Both the position numbers and the translations under genes were made by a program. The notes below the pieces were generated by a model. It made no database searches and had not been told where the DNA came from. It worked only from the letters and a program-made list of their open reading frames with translations. A stretch of 64,000 bases of DNA from Allomyces arbusculus (lineage: Eukaryota > Blastocladiomycota > Blastocladiomycetes > Blastocladiales > Blastocladiaceae), in contig JADHYV010000005.1 of NCBI GenBank assembly GCA_027604705.1, forward strand, positions 186,001 to 250,000, in the 5' to 3' direction. Below, piece after piece: positions 10,033-19,343 of the stretch; position 1 is the stretch's first letter; every line of letters begins with the position of its first letter.

Positions 10033-10520
10033 TGTGGTGTCGATGGATGGGGCGGAGAGCGAGCGTTCATCAAGAGTCCGGCCGCGCTTTTGTTGTCGAT
10101 GTGTGTCGTGTGTCGCGTCGCTCTCGTCGTGTTGTTGATGGGGGAAGCGCGCCGCAGCCGTAATATATAATCATTGAAGACAGACGCGCTCGACGGGTGG
10201 AGTGCAGGGACTTGGGTGCGGTTCCTGTTGACGGAGACGTCCGACGCGTCGTCGGCGGCTTGCTCCGATCAACAAACCAGCAACGCACCAGTCCATGGTC
10301 TCCCGTCGGACAGCGCTGACAAAAAAGAACAGCATGAGCACGAAATGCAAACGTATTCATTGATTCGAACGAGATAAAAAGCAAACTCACGCGCGCTCTT
10401 GGAATCGAGAAAATCACAACAGCACGAACACGAACGGCGCACGCAACGCGAAAAAGGGCACGAAAAGATCAAAAACGCCAAAAGGAGATGCGTCGGACGG
10501 TGACGCGCTCTACCGTCCAC
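10033..10520. other. Intergenic region upstream of monooxygenase copy 2
   Basis: Nearly 490 bp holding the likely promoter of the minus-strand monooxygenase and the 3' UTR of the sterol oxidase, which also reads on the minus strand. The 10320-10490 segment is A-rich. No gene is supported. Confidence 0.4.
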
Positions 10521-11604
10521 CTAGTTCTTCTTCTTGCTGTTGAGCGCCGCCTTGGAGTCGGCCTTCTTGAGCGCGGCCTCCTTCTCGGCACGAGCGAGCG
10601 CCTGGCGTGCGCGCACAAGACGGTAACTGCCCTCCGTGTCCATGGCCCAGTCCCAGAAGCGGAACGACGTGGCATCTAGTGGGAGAGGTCAACGTGCGGT
10701 CAGTGTCGAGTCCAACGCTACGAGACGAACAGGTGAGCAAAGCGTACAGTTGCCAATGAAGTTCTGGTGGTGGAAGTCGTGGTGGTCGGCGCCCGACCAG
10801 AACGGGATCCAGTTGTGCAGCGACCACGGGAAATCGTAGCCAGAGTGCGCGTCAATCGCTTGCATCGTGCGGACAATCGACCAGAAGAGCATCGTGAAGA
10901 CGTGGAACTCGAACCCGGCCGCCGCGTAGATCATGGGCCCGAGGAACGTGCCAATCGCGAGGATCACAATCTCGGAGGCCGACGCATACTCGGCAGCGAG
11001 TCCAACGGGCGCGGCAAACTCGTGGTGCTGCTTGTGAATGAACTTGTAGGCCTTCGGGAACTCGTGAATGATGCGGTGCGCCCAGTAGTGGTAGGCGTCT
11101 TCGATGACCATGAACAGGAACGTCTGCGCGAGAATCGCGGGCCACGACGGCAGCGGCGTCTCAGAGACCTTCATGCCCAGCATTTGCGCGGCCGGGTGGA
11201 ACCCGAGCATCATGGGCAGCTCAATCAAGTAGTGGCCCATGAGCACGCCGCGCAGGCACTTCCACCACTGTTCGTTGGTAATGTGCTTGTCCTCTTGGAT
11301 CTTGTACTTTTGCAGCGCCGGGATGTGGTCGGCAATCATGAACGGGATCATGCGGCCAAAGTAGACGGCTTCGTGCACGACAAACGAGATGACGGTCAGC
11401 GTGATGAGCTGGTTGCGGCCCTCGAACATGCCCGACCAGGTGCGGTCGAGCCAGGTGAGCCCGTTGGCGTCGGGACCTTGCAGCCACTCGGACGGGTCCC
11501 ATGCCGAGGCGAAGATGGAGGCGGCCCTGTTGACGGTGACGAGTAGGCGACGTTGGTGGTCAGTGCGCGGTGGACACGAGACGAATTGACGAATTGGTGG
11601 CCAT
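10521..11604 (-). CDS. ERG25: C-4 methylsterol oxidase (sterol desaturase/hydroxylase family)
   Basis: Three exons (11604-11576, 11526-10748, 10675-10521) give 320 residues, near the yeast Erg25 length. The enzyme oxidises the C-4 methyl groups of sterol intermediates in the ER membrane, using a di-iron centre and cytochrome b5. The three histidine clusters are present: HRIIH, HKQHHEFAAP and HHDFHHQNFIGN. They are followed by the family signature YATSFRFWDWAMDTE, which is only seen after splicing the last intron. Several hydrophobic segments match the membrane-embedded fold. The C-terminus KKKN fits a dilysine ER-retrieval signal. The first exon (MATNSSIRLV) is short and is the least certain part; intron 1 would be 49 nt. 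Confidence 0.9.
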
Positions 11605-12873
11605 GCAAGTAAAAGGTGGTGGGCGGAGGGGTAGCGGAGCACGGGCACGGCGCCCATGACGCGCCATGACGTGCCATGATCCGACGCGGCGACGCGGGAC
11701 AGCGAGGCGCAGATAGGGAGGGACAGGGCAGCGGACACGGCGGATTGGTTGTTGCCGAGCGGAGCGGGTGTTGGGCGGCGGTTGGGCGGTGGGAGGGGCT
11801 GACCCGGCGACAGAGTTTTGACTCGCCAGGTTCGAAAAGGCGACGGAAGGGCCCATGGGAACAGCGGGGCGCAAGCACGACGGCGACGACGGCGACGGCG
11901 TGTTGTAGACATTGAGGGTGCGGGGACGGGGCCGTATCGATGCCAAGAAGCGGTGGTCGCGTCGCCAAGACGATGCAGGCGCGTCGTGATCGCGCCAAGG
12001 TCGTGCCAGGGCCGCGGTTCAGGTACGCCCCGCACAATTACGCCGTGCAACACGGCCGCACGCAACACCCGCGCACAAGTTGCATGCACGACCGCTACCC
12101 CTTGGCGCCGCGCTCATGCACCGTAGTGGATGGGAGAGGATGGGCGAGAGAGAAGCTGGTGGTCGCGACGTACATGATGGCGAGAGGAGAGCGCAGCGGT
12201 TCGAACAGCGCACAAAGAGGAGCGAGCAAGAGGCAGCTGGCGCGCGGAAGACGAGCGAATCTGCAGCCAAGAGGACGAAGACGCGGTTCAGCACTTGGTC
12301 GTGATTGACGGGGGACTTGCAGTGGCCGTGATGATCACGGCAAACAAATCGAGATGCGGTGATCCAACGGGAAGATGGGACACTGACCAGCAAGACGAGC
12401 GAGCTCGGGCGCGCGAGTTGCAGCGGCACCAAAGAGTTGAAGCTGGAGTGGAAGTGGCCGGTCGACGGAAGTCGTCGAGAGATGGGAGAGAGGAGATGCA
12501 AGCGCGAGGAGGGCGGCGGCAGCGGCCGAGGTGTGCGCGACAAAATGGCGGCGGCGGCGACAGGGGTGGCAAGATTCGCAAGGTGGTCGCCCGATTGTTC
12601 TCTGGCCGAGCGCCCCCGCCGGCGGCTGGCAAAGTGCGGTGGGCCACAGTGCGTTGGCGGGCGTGATAAACGTGGGCTGCGGCACGCTGTCACGCATCGG
12701 CCTACCGCAACCACTCCACCGCAGCCGCAGACCGTGCGGAACGGCACCGCAAGCGATCAGCAGCAGCGACGCCGCTTCCTTCACCACCTCTTCCGTCAAC
12801 AGTCGACTCGACGACAACCACGACGCTCATCCACCAACATCAACCGGCTCGCGACGCTGCAACACCCACCACC
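11605..12873. other. Divergent intergenic region (sterol oxidase / Twinkle-like helicase)
   Basis: About 1.27 kb between two divergently transcribed genes, so it should contain both promoters. Several long frames run across it on both strands, but their proteins are Arg/Ser/Pro-rich and look like by-products of high GC. A 5' UTR intron for either gene is possible. No gene is supported. Confidence 0.4.
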
Positions 12874-14708
12874 ATGGCCGCTGTTCTGCCACGCTGCTTT
12901 GCCGCGCACGCCCGGGCACCCGCCCTGACTGCAGCCTCCATTAGCGCACACCGTGTTCGCAGAGGCCCGCAGTTGATCGCCCATTCCCGCCAGCAATGGC
13001 CATCACCATGGTCGCCGGCCGCCGCAAGAGCGCACGCATTCAGCACCAGCATTGCGCTATCCGTCCGCCGATCCGACGTGCGCCATGCCGACGACAGCCA
13101 ATTCTACGAGGTGTCCAACGAGCAGCATCTGCCCGCCTCGTTTTTTGACGACGACGATTTGCCCCTCACCTCGGAGACTTCTGCGCCGCGGCCCGCTTTT
13201 GTCTCGGGATTTTCGCACGCCGGCCACATCTCATCCGTGACCGACTCCGCCGACCTCGCATCCGACGTCGACGCGGACCCCGTCGCATTCGACGACTTCC
13301 TATCCTCGCCCGTCCCGCCGCCGGACCCAAACGATGCCGCGCTCGTGCACGACGACGACGCTCCGATCCCGACGCCCGACGAGGACATGTACCCGCTCGC
13401 CGGGGCCGAGCATGCGCCCGACGAGCACCCGCCGCACGTGCCGTATACGCAGCAGATGAAAGATTTCGTGCGGCCCATGGATTTCCGCGCGCAATTGTTC
13501 CAGACGTTGCGCGACCCGACCAGCTTCTGGGGTCACCCGCTACCCGCCGATTTCCCGACGCTGGCCAAGTCCCTCAAGGGTCTGCGGCTCGGTGAAATGA
13601 CGGTCTTCACGGGGCCGACGGGCGCAGGCAAGACGACATTTCTCACGCAGTACTCGCTCGCGTTGATGCAGACGGGCGTGAGGTGCTTGTCGTCGTCACT
13701 GTCATCGTGCAATACATGACTCCTGTGGTTTCACGATTGCAGTCAACTGATTCAATCGATGTGCAAACTCTTCACAGGACATTGTGGGGCAGTTTTGAGC
13801 TCCCGAACCACGTCCTGCAGCGTAAAATGGTCTGCCAGCTGCGCAAGAAACGGTTCCACGACTTTACTGAAGCCGAATTGGGCGAGTCTTTGGAAGTGTT
13901 GCAACGAGTGCGTGCTGGCCGATACTGTTTCCCGGAACTCCCGGTTCGGACCAACCAATTCCACCCGCATCGTGTAGCTTCCGCTGTGGATGCTGCCCTT
14001 CTACGGCACCACGAGCATCTCTAATATTCTCGACTCGATGGCGCGTGCCGTCGAGGAGCACGGCGTGCAGCACATCTTGCTCGACAACCTGCAGTTTTTC
14101 CTGTCGGCACAGGGCGACCGGTACCGCTCACTCTAGCCTCTCTCCATTACTCTCCTTCACATCACACCTCACCGCGCTCCTTCCCCATCGCTAGATTCGT
14201 CGACAAATTGCAAATCCAAGAAAACGCTGTGCACGAAATCCGCCAATTTGCGTCGTCCAAGAACGTGCACGTGACGGTCGTTGCGCACCCGCGCAAGGAA
14301 CTCGGCACGTCAAAACTCACCATCGACAGTATTGCCGGGACTGCCAAGACCGCACAAGAAGCCGACAACGTCCTGTTGCTGCAGCGCACCGACCGTGGGG
14401 ATATGACGCTCGAAATTCACAAGAACCGGTTCGACGGGTCGATTGCACGGATTCCGCTCGCGTTTAGCGAAGATGGCGCGGTGGTACGCTTTGGTTCTGG
14501 ATTGCGGGCGGTGGGGGGGGGGGGGGGAGGAAAGGAGCGGAAGGACTCACGGTTGGTGCTGGTGGATAGTATTCAGAAAAGTTTGGCCAAGATGAAGGTG
14601 CGAGCGCGACGGCGTCGTCAAATCAGTCAAGGGCGCCGTGGCGATCGAGGACAAGCGCGAACAGCAGCACGATTAGTGCGACCGGTTCTGGGCTCCAGCG
14701 TGGGATGA
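12874..14708 (+). CDS. TWNK: Twinkle-type mitochondrial replicative helicase, apparently without the primase half
   Basis: Four exons (12874-13682, 13778-13907, 13978-14120, 14195-14708) give about 531 residues with consistent phases. The C-terminal half is a RecA-like SF4 helicase: Walker A ([12 protein letters not shown], near residue 245), [17 protein letters not shown], the Walker B-like [37 protein letters not shown] and KNRFDG, all typical of Twinkle/T7 gp4. It unwinds DNA at the mitochondrial replication fork. Residues 1-60 look like a mitochondrial presequence (basic, Ala/Ser-rich). Residues ~70-200 are acidic and disordered where Twinkle normally has zinc-binding and TOPRIM-like modules. 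The C-terminus follows a 15-G run at 14513-14527 and is uncertain. Confidence 0.88.
14513..14527 (+). repeat. Poly-G tract (15 G)
   Basis: An uninterrupted run of 15 G near the 3' end of the Twinkle-like gene. It would encode a Gly stretch if coding. Its length may vary between strains or be a sequencing artefact, and it makes the predicted C-terminus beyond it unreliable. Confidence 0.9.
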
Positions 14709-16099
14709 TGTTTGGGAGCGGGAGTGGAGTCTTTTAGCGCCGCATGTCGCCGTGATTGTTGCTCGTTTTTTGTTCTCGGTTTTGTGTGGGTCGTTTGGCT
14801 GTTTTTGGGTATAATTTTGACACTGGGCTTAGATTCATTGTTTCGGTTTCTTCGACAAATCGTTGGTCGTGGTGACCTGTCGGGCCTTCACTGTTGCAGC
14901 GCCAGATGCCGAGGGAGTGAAGTTCATGCTTGAGGGTTGATGTCGGCCTGACTGCACTTCTCACGGCGGAACAGTCCCGATCTGTCATGCTCAATGACAG
15001 TTTAGCAGCAGCAACAGCGCTCAATTCATGGTCGCGATCCGCTCGTGTATCATGAGTTTCGCGTTGGATTCGCTCAGAATTGCCGCAGTCATATGCAGTT
15101 ATCGGAATTATCGAGGTTGGATACTGAGCAAAATGCAAAAGTGTGGCCCCGTGCCCACGCACGCTAGTATTTTGCTTCGCACAAGCGCCCCTCGCTTCCA
15201 ACCACCGTCCGCTGTGCGAAGTCGAGTGGAGAAGGAAAGCATGGCCCAAGTCCCTATACTGCTGTCATTCACGCAAGATACAACATGCAAAACGAGTCCA
15301 GCCATACAATCGTTGTGTGCAAAAACAGGATGCAACACCAGAGCGTGATGGAAAAAATGAATCTGCCGCGACGACAGGCCGAGAAGTATGGAAAGAATGT
15401 GCAATAAAATTGCCCGATACGACTAGCTTCGCTCGTGTTGTTGGGCTGCCATCCACGTCTTCTTCACCATACATTCATGGATGGCGCGTGTTAGCGATCT
15501 GGCACCGTGCACTGGAGCCGGCATCCGGGATCCCTTGGCCAATGCCGCATTTGTCAGGGGCTCATTTTTAATACTTTTGCTCCACGAATATTTCCAGCGA
15601 CCGTCGCGTGTTGATGGACCAGTCAAGTGTCGTCGTGGGTCGGAGTAAGTGATGGTGACGCACTCGCAAAAGTAAATGGGAAGAAGTGTTCAAACAAGCA
15701 CGCCTGCCCACGGCCGCCCGATTTAAGTTATGAACGACTCTACCGCACCGTCCTCGCCAGCGTTGCGTTGGTGAAGTGTTGCCACATTGCCAATGTGTTG
15801 GGTGGGCAGACAGAAAACGTGCGGGGAGCGGTCAAAGTCGACAGCAAAAAAGAAAAGCGATCCGACAGCTCGGCAGAATGAAAAGCGACCGAAAAGCAGA
15901 TACTGCAACTTGAACAACATCGCTCAACAGATGCAACTCGAGAGGGGCAGGGTAAACAAGCCAAAGTCTGCGCGCGCCAAGTAACAAATGACATCAGTTC
16001 AAAAAAAACATCGCAAACGCGATATCTAACTTGAACGCCCAATGCGAAAGGATGAACTTCAGCTGCGTGTTGGACGCGCATCATGCAGATGCCTTAACA
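14709..16099. other. Long intergenic stretch, no gene seen
   Basis: About 1.4 kb of moderately AT-richer DNA between the helicase gene and a decayed gene fragment. Frames are short and have no recognisable protein motif. No repeat or RNA gene was recognised. Confidence 0.4.
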
Positions 16100-16545
16100 C
16101 CTTGCCACTCAGCACCAACCCACCAACTTTGCCTTCCAGGCCAAGTCGCTTGACATCTGCGCGCATCTCCGGGTACATCGTGGCTGTGGAGATGACACGA
16201 CCGCGGGCATTCTTGCCGACTGCTTTATAACTCAAAAACTCGAAGTCCATGGCACTGTCGGACTGGGACCCGCCTGATGTTTTGGCCGTCTTGGGACAAC
16301 GCTGGACGTGATGCCGTGTACGACCCAGCTTCAATAGTCGATGGCAGCTCGAGCAGCGCAAGATACATGGTGCGTTCAAGTGGTTGCTCCTCCCCGAGGC
16401 ACGTTCCAGGTACCGATGCGCTCTGTACAAGTGGCGCAAACACATTTCAGAGACAGGGTCCCATTTTAAACGGTTAGAAGCAGGAAAAGCAACGCGATGG
16501 CGAGCGAGACGAGCAATCCTACAATTACACTTCGTACGCATGGTT
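16100..16545 (-). pseudogene. Decayed C-terminal fragment of the large-loop membrane-protein family
   Basis: Read on the minus strand this matches the end of the proteins at 36376-38298 and 41262-43220. It holds the remains of the second membrane segment, then KWDPVSEMCLRHLYRA (intact copies: WDPVSELCIRHLYSA), then in another frame SASVPGTCLGEEQPLERTM, and finally RVISTATMYPEMRADVKRLG and EGKVGG. The match is split over at least two frames, with stop codons inside the membrane segment, and nothing matching the N-terminal three quarters is found upstream. It is a truncated, frameshifted relic of a host gene. Confidence 0.8.
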
Positions 16546-17295
16546 TCAGGCCCAAGGGGGAAAAAATCGACCCCAACTAACTCCCAGCGCAAGCCGTTCA
16601 GTGGCTGTCTTGCAGCGTACACATGGTCGGTAGGAGAGTCAAGTCATTGAGATGATTGCAACTGACGGAGGGAAAAGACGGGACAGCTCTGGGCTCTGGG
16701 CGGCTCCTGCGTTGATTCTGTCAGTATATATACAAGGGTGGGCTTGGGCTGGGGGCGACGGGGTAAGAGACATCGGCCTTAATTGAACGGTGTCCTCCAC
16801 GTCAGGGACTTCAATCGGCTCAATTGAAGTTCGACAATGATGGCGAGAGAGTTGGCACGGAGAGCTGCCAAGTTACTTGGCTGCAAGTGCGAGATTCAAC
16901 GAATGGCGTGGAAGAGGTCGACGCCATTTTGCACTTTGCCTGATGGATGCCAGCTCACTGTCGTCCACCACTGCCAGAGTCTCCTTTGCTGCGCGAATAT
17001 CGCATCCAAGTCACATTCCTCCTTGCGCTCTGCACGTCCCTCATCCGACGTGGTAACAATCAAGGTCGTCAGTATAAGTGCGGCCTTCTCCCCTTACTCG
17101 GATCATTCCCCACTATCTTTGGTACCAATTCCTGCACTGCCCTCTTGGCGGCTAGCACCAGTCCACCCGTTTGCGTTACAAAAGCCAAGGTTTGTGGCCC
17201 TGCTGCTCGATCCTGGGCTTGCTTGCTCCCATCCTGAGTTGCGGTCCATGCTAATTTGGAACCGCTTTTTTTCGCCGTCCGTCTAGTCTTTTATC
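16546..17295. other. Intergenic region upstream of the Cys-rich orphan gene
   Basis: About 750 bp without a supported gene. A TATATATA motif at 16725-16732 lies some 560 bp before the next start codon; it is too far to assign as a TATA box with confidence. Confidence 0.3.
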
Positions 17296-17883
17296 ATGTC
17301 CGGATTCGAACTCCCCGCTGCTGTTGTGGTCGCTGCTGTCAAGTTCACGTACGACGCTGTGCGCGACAAGCGTGCCAGCAATGAGGCCTCAGCGCGCACG
17401 CTTACGGAGCACATGAAAGACGAGCTTGAGAGCCAGCTCAAGAATACACCCAGTGTGAGTGGCAACCGCGATTACGGGTGCGGTGTGCTTGAGGCGACGT
17501 GGCTCATCAGCACGGGGCTGGTCATGAACTGGATTAGCACGGGCTACATTGGGCGTGCTTCCGTGACGGTCCTGCCGTCAGGCGTGCATGTGTGCAGTTG
17601 CGGGCACCAGGACGGCTGGGATAAGCGCATTCGCCCGCATTTCTGGAACACGTCGACCAACAAGAAAGGCCTGTGTGGTGGCACCCTGATTTCGCCGCAG
17701 GGAGATTACGTTTACACAGATCGCTCCCTTGCCAAGGTCGCGGCTGCCCTGCGCGACTGCCTCGATCATGCCAGCAAGAAGGACAAGGGCAAGGCTGCTG
17801 TGGTCCTGCAGTCCAAGTGGTGCTGTGGCGGGTGTGCAACTGAGTACGCGAGCGAGCTCAAGATTCCCTACGTCGTCGCGTAA
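17296..17883 (+). CDS. Cys-rich orphan protein, 195 residues
   Basis: An unspliced frame with good codon use and a clear ATG (MSGFELPAAVVVAAVKFTYD). I do not recognise the family. The first ~45 residues form a mildly hydrophobic stretch followed by a charged helix (TLTEHMKDELESQL). The middle contains VCSCGHQDGWDKRIRPHFWN, then GLCGGTLISPQGDYVYTD, and near the end KWCCGGCATEYASEL. The CxC, GLCGG and CCGGC clusters could bind a metal or form disulphides. No clear signal peptide is present. The neighbours (decayed membrane-gene fragment, AP-1 sigma) give no functional clue. Confidence 0.65.
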   Translation: MSGFELPAAVVVAAVKFTYDAVRDKRASNEASARTLTEHMKDELESQLKNTPSVSGNRDYGCGVLEATWLISTGLVMNWISTGYIGRASVTVLPSGVHVCSCGHQDGWDKRIRPHFWNTSTNKKGLCGGTLISPQGDYVYTDRSLAKVAAALRDCLDHASKKDKGKAAVVLQSKWCCGGCATEYASELKIPYVVA

Positions 17884-18456
17884 ATCGCAATAGCCACGTC
17901 GCCGTTTGACCGCTTCCGACCGGGTTTTGTTTGCATTTTGTGCAGTCAAAAAATGTCGGCCTTACTCGCTGGCCCGCCTGTTGGTTGACCGTAGCATCTC
18001 CCCAGAGCCAGTTGGAGTTGATAAATGCATGTCATGTCTTTGGTTCAAACCCATTGAAGGATCGAGAGGTGGGTCCGATGTGTACCAAAGGCGCATCTGG
18101 TTTTCGCGGCGCGCCGTGAACGGAGAGCTTGAACCAATGCACGTGACCGCGTTCGTCTCTCGCGTCCGCCCAAGTCGTTGACGATGCACAGACGGGCCGC
18201 GACCGCGACGTCCCAGCTTTTTATTGCCCTGAAAACCAGCGACCAACCTGCTGCAGTTTATCCTTAACCGGAACCGGCATCATTCGCTGTGGTCCGTCCG
18301 CCCGCCAAGCAGCCGCTCGCTGTTCTGCGACACCGAGGAACTGGACGCGACGCTTCCGCCGCTGTGGATGCACCCCCGCACCCGCACCTCCCAATCAACT
18401 GTCGGCAAAATCCGTTTCTTTCCCCCACAGCAACCTACCGCTGCAATCTCGTCACC
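17884..18456. other. Intergenic region before AP-1 sigma
   Basis: About 570 bp, presumably the 3' end of the orphan gene and the promoter of the sigma adaptin. No gene or repeat is supported. Confidence 0.35.
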
Positions 18457-19107
18457 ATGCCCGTGCGTTTGCGCCGCAAATAACGTCCCAGGCCGAGGAA
18501 CGACCCACGGCCTGACAATCGCACACCAATCGCGACTAGATTCGCGCCTTTCTCCTCTTCTCGCGCCACGGCAAGATCCGGCTCAAGAAGTTTTTCGCGA
18601 CGCAGTCGACGACCGACCGCGCCAAACTCACGACCGATGTGATGACGACTGTCTTGGCGCGCAAGCACGGCATGTGCAATGTCGTCGAGTACAAAGGCGA
18701 CCGCAAACTCATCTACAAGCGCTACGCGAGCCTCTACTTTTGCGCCGTCTGTGACTGGACCGACAACGAGCTCTTGACGCTCGAAGTCATCCACCGCTAC
18801 GTGCAGTCGCTCGACCAGTACTTTGGCAACGTGTGCGAACTCGATATCGTGTTCCACTTCCAGTCGGCTTACCAGATCTTGGACGAGCTGATTATTGGCG
18901 GTGCGTTTGTCTCTCGTCTGGTCGTGGGAATTTGCGTCACGGAGAATTCGGTGAGTGCTCATCGTTGCAAGGTTCGTCGGTCGGGTTCTTGTAGGCGAGC
19001 AAGTCGAGTCAAGCGCCAAGGAAACGGCCAAGGTCATCAAGAAGATTGACGAGCTCGAGGCCGAGACGAGCGGCGTGCCGTCACTCCTGCAGCAGATCGT
19101 CGCATAG
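18457..19107 (+). CDS. AP1S: AP-1 clathrin adaptor complex, sigma subunit
   Basis: Three exons (18457-18462, 18540-18900, 18995-19107) give 159 residues; human AP1S1 has 158. The protein begins MPIRAFLLFSRHGKIRLKKF after a two-codon first exon. It continues with VLARKHGMCNVVEYKGDRKL, IYKRYASLYFCAV, DNELLTLEVIHRYVQSLDQY, FGNVCELDIVFHFQSAYQIL and DELIIGG, the conserved longin-fold core of small adaptins. The sequence favours AP-1 over AP-2 or AP-3 sigma. It forms part of the heterotetramer that sorts cargo into clathrin vesicles at the trans-Golgi and endosomes, and with beta/gamma adaptins reads dileucine signals. Both introns have GTGCGT donors. Confidence 0.93.
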
Positions 19108-19343
19108 GCCGTCGGCGACCATCTGTATACCTGAGGGCGGTCGCTCCGTCGGGAGTGGAGGGACTGCAAATTTGGATGACTTAATACCGCCCGGTCTTCG
19201 TGCTGACCCGGAAAAATTGAATGAAATCGTCTTTGGCTGCCCGTTTCCCCGTCCATTGCCACTGCTATTTTGCAAACCAGTCTCATTCCTACAGCGTATC
19301 GCAGTCCTACTTCTCTCCACCTCGAGCCATATCCCGTCACGCA

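Noticed and set aside
12019-12747. Long minus-strand frame (about 240 codons) and overlapping plus-strand frames between ERG25 and the Twinkle-like gene.
   Set aside because: The products are Arg/Ser/Pro-rich with no motif, and several frames are open at once on both strands, which is expected by chance in GC-rich DNA.
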